A DNA stretch of 64,000 nt from Myxococcus hansupus (GTDB lineage Bacteria; Myxococcota; Myxococcia; Myxococcales; Myxococcaceae): contig NZ_CP012109.1 in NCBI RefSeq assembly GCF_000280925.3, positions 2,438,501-2,502,500 on the forward strand. Direction: 5' to 3'. Positions 46,517 to 56,005 of this stretch are shown here, in pieces. The notes below the pieces were generated by a model. It did no database searches and was not told the DNA's origin. It saw only the letters and a list, made by a program, of their open reading frames with translations. The position numbers were made by a program, and so were the translations under genes. Every line of letters begins with the position of its first letter. Within the stretch, counting starts at the first letter, position 1.

Positions 46517-46545
46517 GGTAGGGGACAGCCGCGGGGATTGTGTGC

Positions 46546-46574
46546 TTGCGTCGGCGGGGGACTTCGGCTACTTG
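46546..46574 (+). promoter_or_regulatory. candidate sigma-70-type promoter for tRNA-Arg
   Basis: TTGCGT (46546-46551) and TACTTG (46569-46574) are separated by exactly 17 bp and lie 27 bp before the tRNA. The match to consensus is moderate. Confidence 0.35.
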
Positions 46575-46601
46575 TGCCCCGCCGGAGAGCAGTAGCGGTG
46601 T

Positions 46602-46675
<74 letters not shown>

Positions 46676-46685
46676 CTCGTAGATG

Positions 46686-46734
46686 GGCCCGGAACTCGAG
46701 GAGATATCTCCTCAGGTTCCGGGCCTTTCTCTTT
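46686..46734 (+). terminator. intrinsic terminator after tRNA-Arg
   Basis: A near-perfect hairpin begins 10 bp after the tRNA. GGCCCGGAAC (46686-46695) pairs with 46716-46725, and inside it GAGGAGAT pairs with ATCTCCTC. TTTCTCTTT follows. Confidence 0.88.
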
Positions 46735-46906
46735 CCTGCGTGGTGTGGAGACTTGCAGGCCGGCTGAAGTGCCGCCTCGTCCCACGGTCGCGGTGTCTGA
46801 CATCACCCAATCGTCGTCGCGAACGGCTCCTGTAGAGTCCGCGCTCTTTGCCAGGTGTCGAGCCCCGCTGGGGGGCCGTTCAGGGGCCTGGAGCGAGGTG
46901 ACAGTG

Positions 46907-48379
46907 ATGCGCCGTCTCCCGATGAAGGCATGGTGCCTGCTTCTGGTGCTGGGACTTTCGGCCTGCGGTGGCTCCGACGGCCCCTCCGAGCCCGCCGTTC
47001 CGAGTGCTCCGCGGTTGTTGGAGGCCCTCGCCGGGGACGCTCAAGTCACGGTGAGCTGGTCTGCGCCTTCGTCGCAAGGTGACAGCCCCATCCAGGGCTA
47101 CGTCGTTCGGGCGCGGCTCAACGGAGCGGTGTCCGTGTCGCAGGAGAGCACGGCGACCTCGGTCACCCTCTCGGGGTTGACGAATGGGCAGACGTATACC
47201 GTTGTCGTCGCCGCTCGGAACGCGCAGGGAGAGGGACCCGAATCGTCGCCTTCTTCGCCGGTGGTTCCTCATGACATTCCAGGCGCCCCGCGCGACGTCA
47301 CCGCGACGCCGGGCGACCGTCAGGCCGAGGTGGCGTGGTCCCCGCCGGACGCCGCGGACATGCCGGTGACGGGCTACGTCGTGACGGTGCGCCAGGGCGA
47401 TACCGTCTTCACGACGGTGAACGCGACGGAGCAGCGGGCCCTCGTTTCCGGGCTGACGAACGGCACGGACTACCGCGTCACCGTCGCGGCCACCAATGCC
47501 GTGGCCGGCGGGCCGGAGTCCTCGCCGGTGGCGGTGACGCCGGTGGCGGTGCCGGGCGCGCCTCGGCTCGAGTTGTTCAATCGGGCGAGGACGTGGCTGG
47601 CCGTGCAGTGGGAGCCCCAGGACACGGGCGGCAGCCCCATCACGGACTATGTTGTCGAGCTGAGCCTGGACGGCGCGGTGGTCCAGTCGTTCGAGACGAC
47701 GGAGACGTTGCAGCGCTTCGATGGATTGACCACGGGCGCCGCGTACCGCGTCACGGTGGCCGCGCGGAACGCCGTGGGCCTGGGCGCGTCCGCGGAGATT
47801 GCGGTGCTGAGGCCCTGCGACAGGCCTCTTTCGCCCACCCGGCTGTTGGCGGAGGCAGGGGACGGCCAGATTTCCCTGTCGTGGGGGGCCCCCGCGGACC
47901 TGGGCGGCTGCGCCCTCCGGGATTACCGCATCGACCTCCAGGCGAGGAATGGCGCGGCCCCGGCCCGCGTGGAGCGGACCCCGGAGCGGAGCCTGGTGGT
48001 GACGGGGCTCGTGAATGGGGTGGAGTACGACGTGACGGTCCGGGTCACCACGGAGGTGGGGGCCGCCGACAGAGGGGTGGCTTCGGTGGCAACACCTCAC
48101 CCGGCGCCCGACGCGCCCGGCAGCCTCGCCGCGACGCCGGGCGATGGGATCGTGCTGCTCACCTGGGAGCCGCCGCCCCACGTTGGCGCACCGCTCATCC
48201 GCTACGTGCTGACGGTCGAGCCCGAAGTGGAGGGGCTGTACCTCATCGCGGGGGGACAGGCGCGGGAGTGGTACGTGGAAGGCCTGACGAACGGCACGGC
48301 CTACACCTTCACCCTGCGCGCGGAGAACAGCGTGGGCCAGAGTCCGCCCGCGACGGTGCAGGCCACTCCGGCACCCTGA
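46907..48379 (+). CDS. lipoprotein with five fibronectin type III domains
   Basis: The start is ATG 46907 (the frame is open to 46745), because it begins a lipoprotein signal MRRLPMKAWCLLLVLGLSAC with Cys20. The 490-residue product consists almost wholly of about five FN3 domains. Each starts like PGAPRDVTATPGDRQAEVAW and ends like GLTNGxxYxVTVAAxNAxGxGPES. There is no catalytic domain. Such proteins usually present on the cell surface and bind polysaccharide or protein. The gene is bracketed by the tRNA-Arg and by an inverted copy of its anticodon arm just after the stop, so it may have been inserted at a tRNA site. Confidence 0.88.
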   Translation: MRRLPMKAWCLLLVLGLSACGGSDGPSEPAVPSAPRLLEALAGDAQVTVSWSAPSSQGDSPIQGYVVRARLNGAVSVSQESTATSVTLSGLTNGQTYTVVVAARNAQGEGPESSPSSPVVPHDIPGAPRDVTATPGDRQAEVAWSPPDAADMPVTGYVVTVRQGDTVFTTVNATEQRALVSGLTNGTDYRVTVAATNAVAGGPESSPVAVTPVAVPGAPRLELFNRARTWLAVQWEPQDTGGSPITDYVVELSLDGAVVQSFETTETLQRFDGLTTGAAYRVTVAARNAVGLGASAEIAVLRPCDRPLSPTRLLAEAGDGQISLSWGAPADLGGCALRDYRIDLQARNGAAPARVERTPERSLVVTGLVNGVEYDVTVRVTTEVGAADRGVASVATPHPAPDAPGSLAATPGDGIVLLTWEPPPHVGAPLIRYVLTVEPEVEGLYLIAGGQAREWYVEGLTNGTAYTFTLRAENSVGQSPPATVQATPAP

Positions 48380-48381
48380 GT

Positions 48382-48403
48382 CTTTGGCTCCGGAGGCCAA
48401 CGC
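48382..48403 (-). repeat. inverted 22-nt copy of the tRNA-Arg anticodon arm
   Basis: The minus strand of 48382-48403 is identical to 46626-46647 on the plus strand (GCGTTGGCC...CCAAAG), the anticodon arm of tRNA-Arg(CCG). It lies 3 bp after the FN3 gene stop. It may be an attachment-site relic. Confidence 0.7.
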
Positions 48404-48418
48404 CCGGGCGTTGGCCTC
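48393..48418. terminator. perfect 26-bp palindrome between convergent genes
   Basis: GAGGCCAACGCCC at 48393-48405 is followed directly by its exact reverse complement. It lies between the convergent FN3 and CorC-family genes. No T-run follows on either strand. It probably acts as a bidirectional transcription barrier, and it shares sequence with the tRNA-arm copy. Confidence 0.5.
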
Positions 48419-48424
48419 AAACGC

Positions 48425-49708
48425 CTAGGCCTGCGCCGGCTCCTCGCGCTTGGGCAGGTGGAAGCGCACGGTGCGCACGCGGCGGGGAGAGGACTCGACG
48501 ACTTCCAGCGTGAGCCCGCTCTGCGTCTGCACCTTGGTGCCCGACCCGGGGATGGCGCCACCGGACAGGGCGATGCACAGGCCGGCCACGGTGGCGTAGT
48601 CCTGGTCCTCGTCCAAGTCCAGGGACAGCGCCCGGTTGACGTCGCGGATGCTCGCGGTGCCGAGCACGAGGGCGGTGTTGGGGCCCTCGCGCTTCACCAG
48701 CTCCTCGGGGACCTCCGACTCGCTGAGGATGTCACCGACGAGCTCCTCGACGAGGTCCTCCACCGTCACCAGGCCCACCACGCCGCCACGCTCGTCCACC
48801 ACCACGGCCAACTGCATGCGGCGCTTCTGGAGCTCGCGCAGCGCGTCCATGGCCCGCATCGTCTCCACGACGAAGAAGGGCGGACGCATCACGTCCTCGA
48901 GGATGATGAGGTTGCTCTCCCAGGCGACGCCCAGCAGGTCCTTGGCGATGACGTAGCCCACGATATTGTCCATCGTGTCCTCGTACACGGGCATGCGGGA
49001 GTGCCCGCCCTCCAGCAGCACGCGGCGAATCTCCTCGGGGCTGGAGTGACGCCGCAGCGCCACCATCTCGTCCCGGGCCACCGACAGCTCGCCCACCGTC
49101 ACGTCGCCCATCTCGAAGGCGCGCGACGCGATTTCACTGGCGTGCTGATCCAACGTGCCCTGCTTCGCCGCCTCCTCCACCAACTGCTGGAGCTCCTCCG
49201 TGGACAGGCGGCCTTCCGTGAAGTTGGTCCGGTCTCCGAACAGGCGCAGCACCACGTTGGAGCTGGCCGTGAGGAACCACACCACCGGCTGCATCACCCA
49301 CGACAGCCCCCGCAGAGGCCGGCCAATGAGCAGCGCGTAGCGCTCGCCGGCTCGCAGTGCGAGCGACTTGGGCACCAGCTCACCCAGCACAAGAGAGAGG
49401 TACGACACGAAGGCCACCACGCCGGCCAGGGCCACTTCGTCCGCCTGCTGCTCGGGCACACCCAGGCCCGTGATGAAGTCACCCAGGCGGGTGGCGATGC
49501 TCGCGCCACCGAAGGCGGCCGCCGTGGCGCCGATGACGGTGATGCCAATCTGCACCGTGGCGAGGAACCGCTCGGGGTTTCCGCGCAGGGCCTCCACCGC
49601 TTTCGCGGAGGCGCTGCCTTGCTCAACCAGTTCCTTCAGCCGGGTCCGGCGGACGGAGATGATGGCGAGCTCCGCACCTGCGAAGACGCCATTGGCCAGG
49701 ACCAGCAC
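48425..49708 (-). CDS. CNNM/CorC (TlyC)-family membrane protein with CBS domains
   Basis: The 427-residue reading from GTG 49708 contains a DUF21/CNNM membrane domain (LANGVFAGAELAIISVRRTRLKEL; IGITVIGATAAAFGG). A CBS pair follows (about residues 200-330, SRMPVYEDTMDNIVGYVIAKDLL and AVVVDERGGVVGLVTVEDL), then a C-terminal CorC_HlyC domain. The family is linked to Mg2+/Co2+ efflux or homeostasis. The GTG start leaves the first helix too short. The frame continues upstream without a normal start codon to ATC ATC GTC (49738-49730), which sits 6 nt after a strong GAGAGGAGG. A non-canonical start there is possible (see findings). Confidence 0.9.
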   Translation of the reverse strand: MLVLANGVFAGAELAIISVRRTRLKELVEQGSASAKAVEALRGNPERFLATVQIGITVIGATAAAFGGASIATRLGDFITGLGVPEQQADEVALAGVVAFVSYLSLVLGELVPKSLALRAGERYALLIGRPLRGLSWVMQPVVWFLTASSNVVLRLFGDRTNFTEGRLSTEELQQLVEEAAKQGTLDQHASEIASRAFEMGDVTVGELSVARDEMVALRRHSSPEEIRRVLLEGGHSRMPVYEDTMDNIVGYVIAKDLLGVAWESNLIILEDVMRPPFFVVETMRAMDALRELQKRRMQLAVVVDERGGVVGLVTVEDLVEELVGDILSESEVPEELVKREGPNTALVLGTASIRDVNRALSLDLDEDQDYATVAGLCIALSGGAIPGSGTKVQTQSGLTLEVVESSPRRVRTVRFHLPKREEPAQA

Positions 49709-49786
49709 AAGGATGATGAGAAGCTCGGTGACGATGATGGCCCTCCTCTCAGGGGCCCTCTACCCTATACGCCGGAGGCTGGCTGC

Positions 49787-50167
49787 TCACTCACCAAGTG
49801 ATTGCAAGAGGAGCGACAATTGGTCGCGGCTCGCACCTTTTGGCAGGTAGTAGTGCGGCCCGGAGAGCAGGGCACTGCCTACATCCTGCGCCGCCGCCGA
49901 GGTCAGGAAGACGACGCGAGGTTGCGGGCCTCGGGGCAGCCGCTCCACGACCTCCAGCCCCGTCATTCCGGGCATGTTGAGGTCCAGCAACATCACGCCG
50001 TAGCGGTCGCCGCGCCTCAACGTCTCCAGGGCCTCCTGCCCATCCGAGGCCTCGGTCGTTTCGTAACCGAGGTCCTCCAGGCTGAGCCGGAGAAATTCCC
50101 TCCAGTCCGCGTCGTCATCGACGACCAGGACCTTCCTTGCGCCGTCTTCCGTTGCCAGTCGCGCCAA
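49787..50167 (-). CDS. stand-alone response-regulator receiver domain
   Basis: This 126-residue CheY-like protein has no output domain. It shows VLVVDDDADWREFL (acidic pocket), the phosphoacceptor Asp in VMLLDLNMPGMTG near residue 62, FLTSAAA (switch Thr/Ser), and LPKGAS, where the conserved Lys-Pro order appears as Pro-Lys. It probably works as a phosphorelay intermediate or by direct protein binding. No cognate kinase is adjacent. It lies in the same orientation upstream of the CorC-family gene, 78 bp from its GTG. Confidence 0.9.
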   Translation of the reverse strand: MARLATEDGARKVLVVDDDADWREFLRLSLEDLGYETTEASDGQEALETLRRGDRYGVMLLDLNMPGMTGLEVVERLPRGPQPRVVFLTSAAAQDVGSALLSGPHYYLPKGASRDQLSLLLQSLGE

Positions 50168-50303
50168 TCGTCCTCCCCCGACAGGAGATGAACGCTGCTG
50201 AAGGGCCCCATCATTCTCCGAGCGTGATGATGTGGCGCACGCTCAGCGGACAGCCTGGCAAGCCCTGGCCCGGCGCAACCCCGAGCCAGGGGGCGCGGTG
50301 GCC

Positions 50304-51512
50304 TCAGCCGGCGAGCACCCGGCCGCTCTGAGGCAGGGAGGTGGCGGACTCCAGCCCCGTCGCGCGCAGCGGAACCAGCCGGGAGCCGCGGGCGACGCGC
50401 AGGCGGGTGCCGCGCCAGTTCACCGTCCGGGAGAAGAGCGCGTAGGTCCACGCCGCGAAGAGCAGGGCGTCCTTGGCGAACACCGCGGGCACCGCGTCCC
50501 ACGTCAGCGGCTGGGGCCGCAGGGCGCGCACGGTGGACAGGTCCACCGCCACCTTGCCCAGCGCGACCACCAGGCACAGGGCCGCGCTCTCCTCAGACGG
50601 CGCGAGCAAGGCGCCCAGCAGCGCCAGCGGGGTGGGGTTGAGCAGCGCCTGCGCGAAGTAGGTGCCCGGCGACACGGCGGTGCGGTGGATGACGCTCCAG
50701 CGGACGTAGCGCTGGAAGAAGGACAGGACGCTCTTGCGCAGCGACACGTTGAACACCGGCGTGCGCGCCACCACCACGCGGCGACCCAGCTTGCGCGTCA
50801 CCCACTGGCCAATGACGAAGTCCTCGGCCAGCACGTCCTTCACGGAGAAGAAGCCGCCCAGCGCGTCCACGTCCTCGCGGCGCAGCGCCATGGACTTGCC
50901 CACCACGATGTCCTGGTCCGCCGCCCGCTTGGCGGCGATCATCCCCGCCGCCGCGCTGGCGCTCAGGTGCAGGTTGTCCAGGAGCGAGCCGAAGGTGCGC
51001 TCACCCACGCCCGACACCGGGTGGGTGACGCAGCCCACGTCCGGGTCCTCGAAGGCCTGGGCAATCTCTTCCAGGTAGCCCGGCGCCACGCGCGTGTTGC
51101 TGTCGCTGATGACGAGCACGTCGTGGCGGGCCCGGTCCGCCAGGGTGATGAGCTGGTTCACCTTCGGGTTGCGGCCCGGCTCTCCCTCCTGGACCTCCAG
51201 GCGCATGACGTGGGGCCAGCGGGCCACGGCCGCGCGGGCCACGGCGAAGGCGGGGTCCCTGGCGTCCTTGACGCCCAGCACCACCTCGTAGTTCCCGGCG
51301 TAATCCAGCCCGGCGAACTGCTCGAGGTTGGCCTCCAGGTCGTCATCCACGCCGCACAGCGGCTTGAGGATGGAGATGCCGGGCCGTGCGCCGCCGGAGC
51401 GCGTGGGGGCTGGCGCTTCGCCGCGGTGGCGCAGCACCAGCGCGAACTGGACGGTGAGGACGAACAGCCCGATGCAGGAGGCAATCAGCAGGACGGTGGA
51501 AGCGAGCAACAT
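50304..51512 (-). CDS. ceramide glucosyltransferase-like (GT21) membrane glycosyltransferase
   Basis: The 402-residue protein has an N-terminal membrane helix (about 4-25) and a GT-A domain. GISILKPLCGVDDDLEANLEQF is the typical GT21 opening. The acidic motifs are VISDSNTRV and DVLAEDFVIGQW, and the acceptor motif is FFQRYVRWSVIHR ((Q/R)xxRW). Two or three C-terminal membrane helices follow. The family transfers glucose to ceramide or glycans to hopanoids (HpnI). Myxobacteria contain sphingolipids, so a glucosylceramide-type product is plausible but unproven. The 136-bp gap to the receiver gene shows nothing clear. Confidence 0.88.
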   Translation of the reverse strand: MLLASTVLLIASCIGLFVLTVQFALVLRHRGEAPAPTRSGGARPGISILKPLCGVDDDLEANLEQFAGLDYAGNYEVVLGVKDARDPAFAVARAAVARWPHVMRLEVQEGEPGRNPKVNQLITLADRARHDVLVISDSNTRVAPGYLEEIAQAFEDPDVGCVTHPVSGVGERTFGSLLDNLHLSASAAAGMIAAKRAADQDIVVGKSMALRREDVDALGGFFSVKDVLAEDFVIGQWVTRKLGRRVVVARTPVFNVSLRKSVLSFFQRYVRWSVIHRTAVSPGTYFAQALLNPTPLALLGALLAPSEESAALCLVVALGKVAVDLSTVRALRPQPLTWDAVPAVFAKDALLFAAWTYALFSRTVNWRGTRLRVARGSRLVPLRATGLESATSLPQSGRVLAG

Positions 51513-51651
51513 TCGCGGGCAATCCCCGAGGCCGGTGCGCCGTCATGGCGCGACCACGGTGAGCACGCTAGAGGGCCTCCACGTCAGCCCCGCGAAGCAC
51601 GCGGGGCGGGCCGGGCAATTCGCGGTGACGGGACGGTGAAGCCGCCCCCGC

Positions 51652-52338
51652 CTACTCGACGAGGTTGCGGCTCTGCGGGTGGCGGATGTCCTTGCCCCGC
51701 ACCATGTAGACGACCATCTCCGCCACGTTCAGCGCGTGGTCGCCAATGCGCTCCAGGTGCTTGGCGATGAACATCAGCGCCGTGGCGCGGCGGATGTTCC
51801 GCGAGTCCTCCATCATGTACGCGAGGAGCTCGTTGAAGATTTTCAGGAAGAGGGCATCCAGCAGGTCGTCGCCGCGGAGCACTTCCTCGGCCTTGGTGAC
51901 GTCGCCGGACACGAAGGCGTCCAGGGACATCCGCACCTGCCGCTGGGCCAGCTCCGCCAGCCGGGGCGTGTCCACGTAGGGGGCCAGCGGCGGCACCTGG
52001 TTCAGGTCGATGGAGCGCTCGGCGATGTTCACCGCCAGGTCGCCAATGCGCTCCAGGTCGGTGACGATTTTCAGCGCCGTGGTGATGAGGCGCAGGTCAC
52101 TGGCGGCGGGCTGGCGCAGCGCGAGAATCTTGCGGCACAGCTCGTCGATGTCCACCTCCAGGCGATTGACGTCCTTGTCGGCGGCGACGACCTTCTCGGC
52201 CACGGCGCTGTCCCGGTCGGTGAGCGCCTTCATGCTCTGGACGATGAGGTTCTCCACCTTCGCGCCCATCGCGAGCAGCTTCTCCCGCAAATCCCTCAGG
52301 TCGGCTTCGAAGGCCTTGTCCGTGTGCGTCGACGGCAT
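51652..52338 (-). CDS. phoU: phosphate transport regulator PhoU
   Basis: This 228-residue all-helical protein has two PhoU repeats (HTDKAFEADLRDLREKLLAMG at the start; ERIGDLAVNIAER and ERIGDHALNVAEMVVYMV are the paired metal-binding (D)xxxN signatures). It couples Pst transporter activity to PhoR/PhoB signalling and lowers phosphate uptake. It is the last gene of the pst run, 25 bp after pstB. Confidence 0.95.
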   Translation of the reverse strand: MPSTHTDKAFEADLRDLREKLLAMGAKVENLIVQSMKALTDRDSAVAEKVVAADKDVNRLEVDIDELCRKILALRQPAASDLRLITTALKIVTDLERIGDLAVNIAERSIDLNQVPPLAPYVDTPRLAELAQRQVRMSLDAFVSGDVTKAEEVLRGDDLLDALFLKIFNELLAYMMEDSRNIRRATALMFIAKHLERIGDHALNVAEMVVYMVRGKDIRHPQSRNLVE

Positions 52339-52363
52339 GTGTCCGGTCCCCTTTTTCTTCCAC

Positions 52364-53140
52364 TCACCCGAACTTGCCGGTGACGTAGTCCTCGGTGCGC
52401 TTCTCGCGCGGGTTGGTGAAGATCTGCTCGGTGGGACCGCATTCCACCAGCTCGCCCATGTAGAAGAAAGCGGTGCGGTCGCTGACGCGCGCGGCCTGCT
52501 GCATGTTGTGGGTGACGATGGCGATGGTGTACGTCGCCTTGAGCTCGTGGATGAGCTCCTCGATTTTCGCCGTGGCGATGGGGTCCAACGCGCTGGCGGG
52601 CTCGTCCATCAGCAGCACCTCCGGCTCCACCGCCATCGCGCGGGCGATGCACAGCCGCTGCTGCTGGCCGCCGGACAGGCCCAGCGCGCTCTCGTCGAGC
52701 CGGTCCTTCACCTCGTCCCAGAGCGCGGCGCCGCGCAGCGACTTCTCCACGCGCGTGGCCAGCTCCGCCTTGTCCTTCATCCCGCCCACGCGCAGGCCGT
52801 AGGCCACGTTCTCGAAGATGCTCTTGGGGAAGGGGTTGGACTTCTGGAACACCATGCCCACGCGGCGACGCAGGTCCACCACGTCCACGCCCCGGTCATG
52901 GATGTCCGTGCCGTCCAGCAGGATGGCGCCCGAATGCGTCGTGCCGGAGATGAGGTCGTTCATCCGGTTGAGCGAGCGCAGGAACGTGGACTTCCCGCAG
53001 CCCGAGGGCCCGATGAGCGCCGTCACCTGGCGGTCGAGGATGGCCAGGGAGACCTTGTGGATGGCCGTCTTGGGGCCGTAGCGCAGGGTGAGCTCCCGCG
53101 CCTCCATCTTCGCGCGCGGCTTCTGGGGGTTGAGGGACAT
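52364..53140 (-). CDS. pstB: phosphate ABC transporter ATPase PstB
   Basis: This 258-residue ATPase has Walker [10 protein letters not shown] near residue 43, the signature [14 protein letters not shown], Walker [14 protein letters not shown] and the switch His in [11 protein letters not shown]. It drives high-affinity phosphate uptake through PstCA. It lies 13 bp after pstA. Confidence 0.96.
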   Translation of the reverse strand: MSLNPQKPRAKMEARELTLRYGPKTAIHKVSLAILDRQVTALIGPSGCGKSTFLRSLNRMNDLISGTTHSGAILLDGTDIHDRGVDVVDLRRRVGMVFQKSNPFPKSIFENVAYGLRVGGMKDKAELATRVEKSLRGAALWDEVKDRLDESALGLSGGQQQRLCIARAMAVEPEVLLMDEPASALDPIATAKIEELIHELKATYTIAIVTHNMQQAARVSDRTAFFYMGELVECGPTEQIFTNPREKRTEDYVTGKFG

Positions 53141-53153
53141 GGCAGGCGTACCG

Positions 53154-54065
53154 TCAGTGGGCGCTGGCCGCCTTGCGGCGGGTTCGCGTCCGGATGATGA
53201 CCGCGACGAGGTTGAGGGCGAAGGTGAGCGCCAGCAGCACCAGCACCGTCGCGTAGAGCGGGCCGCTGGCCTCCGTCACGTTGGGCGACTGCGTCGCCAT
53301 GACGTACGTGTGATAGCCCAGGTGCATGAACTGGGAGTCGAGGCTCGTGGGCAAGTCCGGCAGGAAGTAGGCCGCGCCCGTGAAGAGGATGGGCGCCACC
53401 TCGCCCGCGCCGCGGGAGATGGCCAGCACCGCGCCGGTGAGGATGCCGGGCAGGGCACCGGGCAGCACCACCCGCGCCAGCGTCTGCGACTGGGTGGCCC
53501 CCAGGGCCAGGCTGGCGGTCCGCTGGTCCAGGGGCACCGCGCGCAGCGCCTCCTCCGTGGACACGATGACGACGGGCAGCGTGAGCACCGCCAGCGTCAG
53601 GGACGCCCAGAGGATGCCGGGCTGCGCCCAGTGCATCTCCTGGTAGCCGAGCAGCCGGTCCAGGTTGCCGCCCACGAAGAGGATGAAGAAGCCGAGCCCG
53701 AAGAGGCCGAAGACGATGGAGGGCACACCCGCGAGGTTCACCACCGCCACGCGCACCCAGCGGGCGAAGCGCGATTCCGGCGGCGCGTACTCGTGCAGGT
53801 ACACCGCGGTGAGCACGCCCACCGGCATCACCGCCAGCGTCATCAGGAGCGTGAGCGCGGCGGTGCCGAAGATGGCGGGGAAGATGCCGCCGCCCATCAT
53901 GCCGTCGCTGGGGGCTTCAGTAAGGAAGGCCCAGGAGATGTGGCGGGCGCCGTGGCGCGCGACGTCCCACAGGATGAGGGCCAGCATGCCCACGATGAAG
54001 AAGGCCGCGAAGGCCGTCAGTCCCGTGAGGCCCAACCCGATTGCCCGGCGCGTGGTGTACTTCAC
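53154..54065 (-). CDS. pstA: phosphate ABC transporter permease PstA
   Basis: The start is GTG 54065, which overlaps the pstC stop as GTGA; the frame is open much further upstream inside pstC. The 303-residue product has six membrane helices and the PstA features [34 protein letters not shown] and the EAA loop [27 protein letters not shown]. It pairs with PstC. Confidence 0.95.
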   Translation of the reverse strand: MKYTTRRAIGLGLTGLTAFAAFFIVGMLALILWDVARHGARHISWAFLTEAPSDGMMGGGIFPAIFGTAALTLLMTLAVMPVGVLTAVYLHEYAPPESRFARWVRVAVVNLAGVPSIVFGLFGLGFFILFVGGNLDRLLGYQEMHWAQPGILWASLTLAVLTLPVVIVSTEEALRAVPLDQRTASLALGATQSQTLARVVLPGALPGILTGAVLAISRGAGEVAPILFTGAAYFLPDLPTSLDSQFMHLGYHTYVMATQSPNVTEASGPLYATVLVLLALTFALNLVAVIIRTRTRRKAASAH

Positions 54066-55060
54066 GAGGCGCTCCCGGTCAGTCGCTGGAGGACCTTCTT
54101 CGTCCACGTGGACGCAATCATGTTGAGGACGAAGGTGAAGATGAACAGCTCCACGCCGATGAAGAAGAGCAGGGCGTAGTGCGGGCTGCCCACCACGACC
54201 TCGCCCATCTCCGCGGCGATGGTGGCCGACAAGGAGCGCGCCGAATCCCCCAGGCTCCACGACACGATGTCCGCGTTGCCGGAGGCCATGAGGACAATCA
54301 TCGTCTCGCCAATGGCCCGGCCGAAGCCCAGGACACACGCGGCGAGGATGCCGGGCGCGGCCGCGGGCAGCACCACCTTCCAAGCCGTTTCCCAGAGCGT
54401 GGCGCCCAGGGCGAGGGACGCCTCGCGGTAGCTGCGGGGCACCGCGGTGAGTGCGTCCTCGGACACGGTGAAGATGACGGGGACGATGGCCAGCGCCAAC
54501 GCCAGGCCCGCCAGCGTGCCGTTGAGCGGCCGGTCCAGGTGGAAGAGGTTCTTCACCACCGGCGAGAGCACCATCAGCGCGAAGAAGCCGAGGACGACGG
54601 AGGGGATGCCCGCGAGCAGCTCGATGACGGGCTTGAGCAGCTCGCGCAGGCGGCGCGGGGCGAACTCCGCCACGAACAGCGCGCCGAAGACGCCCAGCGG
54701 CACCGCCACCAGCATGGAGACGACGGTGATTTTCAGCGTGCCCACGAACAGCGGAATCATGCTGACCTTGGGCGTTCCCGACACGGGCTGCCACCGGAAC
54801 GGGTAGCGGCCCTCCTGCGCCAGGAACATCTTCGACAGGCTGGCCTCGTGGCGCGCCTCGGCGTCCGTGAAGAGCGCCAGGGCCTCCTTGGCCACGAAGA
54901 CGATGATGAGGATGAGCGCCGCGATGCCGGTGAACGCCATCAGCGTGATGAAGCCCGCGACGGCCTTCTCCCGCAGTTGACGCCGCCGCGCGGCCGCTGA
55001 CAGGCGCGGCGCGGCCACGGCTTGCGTGAGACCCTGCTCCATGGTCGCCTGTCTATCCAT
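54062..55060 (-). CDS. pstC: phosphate ABC transporter permease PstC
   Basis: This 332-residue permease has about six helices, with typical GTLKITVVSMLVAVPLGVFGALFVAEF and the EAA loop [26 protein letters not shown]. The ATG is at 55060; a second in-frame Met at codon 7 is an alternative start. Two direct repeats (TGTGACA and TGTGACG, 11 bp apart, 55078-55095) lie just upstream, between pstS and pstC. Confidence 0.95.
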   Translation of the reverse strand: MDRQATMEQGLTQAVAAPRLSAAARRRQLREKAVAGFITLMAFTGIAALILIIVFVAKEALALFTDAEARHEASLSKMFLAQEGRYPFRWQPVSGTPKVSMIPLFVGTLKITVVSMLVAVPLGVFGALFVAEFAPRRLRELLKPVIELLAGIPSVVLGFFALMVLSPVVKNLFHLDRPLNGTLAGLALALAIVPVIFTVSEDALTAVPRSYREASLALGATLWETAWKVVLPAAAPGILAACVLGFGRAIGETMIVLMASGNADIVSWSLGDSARSLSATIAAEMGEVVVGSPHYALLFFIGVELFIFTFVLNMIASTWTKKVLQRLTGSAS

Positions 55061-55077
55061 TGTGTCTCAGGGCCTCC

Positions 55078-55095
55078 TGTGACATTCGTGTGACG
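55078..55095. promoter_or_regulatory. Pho-box-like direct repeat upstream of pstC
   Basis: TGTGACA (55078-55084) and TGTGACG (55089-55095) are 7-bp repeats spaced 4 bp apart. This is the 11-bp geometry of an enterobacterial Pho box half-site pair. PhoB binding here is an inference. Confidence 0.35.
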
Positions 55096-55103
55096 CTGCG
55101 CGT

Positions 55104-55925
55104 CTACTTCACCGGGAAGTAGCCGACTTGCGTGACGATGGCCTGACCTTCAGGGGAAAGCGCGAAGTCGATGAACGTCTTGATGTCGCCCGTGGGCTCG
55201 GCGCGAAGGTAGAAGAAGAGGTCTCGCGCCAGCGGGTACTTGCCGCTCTTGATGTTGTCGGCGGAGGGGGCGATCTCCTCGTTGCCCTTCTTGACCTTCA
55301 GCTCCTTGATGCCCTCCGCGTAGGCGGCGCCGCCGTAGCCCAGGCTGTTCTTCTCCTTGGAGACGGCGTTCACCACCGCGGCGGTGCCGGGCAGCGTCTG
55401 GATGGCGGGCGCGAAGTCCTCGCCGTCCAGCACCATGTCCTTCACGAAGACGTAGGTGCCGGAGGAGTTCTCCCTGGAGTACGCGACGATGGGCGCGTCC
55501 GCGCCGCCCACCTGCTTCCAGTTGGAGAGGTCCCCCACGTAGATGGCGCGGAGCTGCTCGGTGGTGAGCGCGCCCACGGGGTTGGCCTGGTGGACGTAGA
55601 AGGTGACGCCGTCCTTGGCCACCGAGCGCTGGACCGGAGGCGACTTGTAGCGGGCCTTCAGCTTGTCGGCCTCCGGCTTCTTCATCTCCCGGCTGGACAT
55701 GGCGATGTCCGTGGTGCCGTTCTGCAGGGCCGCCAGGCCCACGCCGGAGCCTCCGCCCGTCACCTGCACCTTGATGGCGGGGTTCTTCTTCATGAACGCC
55801 TCGGCCCAGCGCTGGCCGAGGATGACCATGGTGTCGGAGCCCTTGATGGTGATGGTTCCCGCCCGCGCTGCGGCGGGGAGGGCCACGAGGAGCACCGCGA
55901 GGAGCGGCTTGAGGAGCGATTTCAT
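55104..55925 (-). CDS. pstS: phosphate-binding protein PstS
   Basis: This 273-residue periplasmic protein has a signal peptide (MKSLLKPLLAVLLVALPAAARA before GTITIKG). It shows the family motif IKGSDTMVILGQRWAEAF, GGGSGVGLAALQNGTTDIAMSSR (phosphate-contacting Ser/Arg/Asp) and YSRENSSGTYVFVK. It delivers phosphate to PstCA. It is the first gene of the transporter run. The 134 bp upstream contain repeated GTGAC/GTCAC motifs likely to bind the adjacent PhoB-type regulator. Confidence 0.95.
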   Translation of the reverse strand: MKSLLKPLLAVLLVALPAAARAGTITIKGSDTMVILGQRWAEAFMKKNPAIKVQVTGGGSGVGLAALQNGTTDIAMSSREMKKPEADKLKARYKSPPVQRSVAKDGVTFYVHQANPVGALTTEQLRAIYVGDLSNWKQVGGADAPIVAYSRENSSGTYVFVKDMVLDGEDFAPAIQTLPGTAAVVNAVSKEKNSLGYGGAAYAEGIKELKVKKGNEEIAPSADNIKSGKYPLARDLFFYLRAEPTGDIKTFIDFALSPEGQAIVTQVGYFPVK

Positions 55926-56005
55926 GGGAAGGCTTCTCCTGGGCTGCGTGGAGCGGACCGGAATCTGGACGCTGGGGGGGCCCTGCGTGAGGTCGGCGCG
56001 CTTCT

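Noticed and set aside
53154..54794. The 546-residue open frame extending PstA upstream
   Set aside because: The first 243 codons lie inside pstC in another frame. PstA begins at GTG 54065 with the usual overlap.
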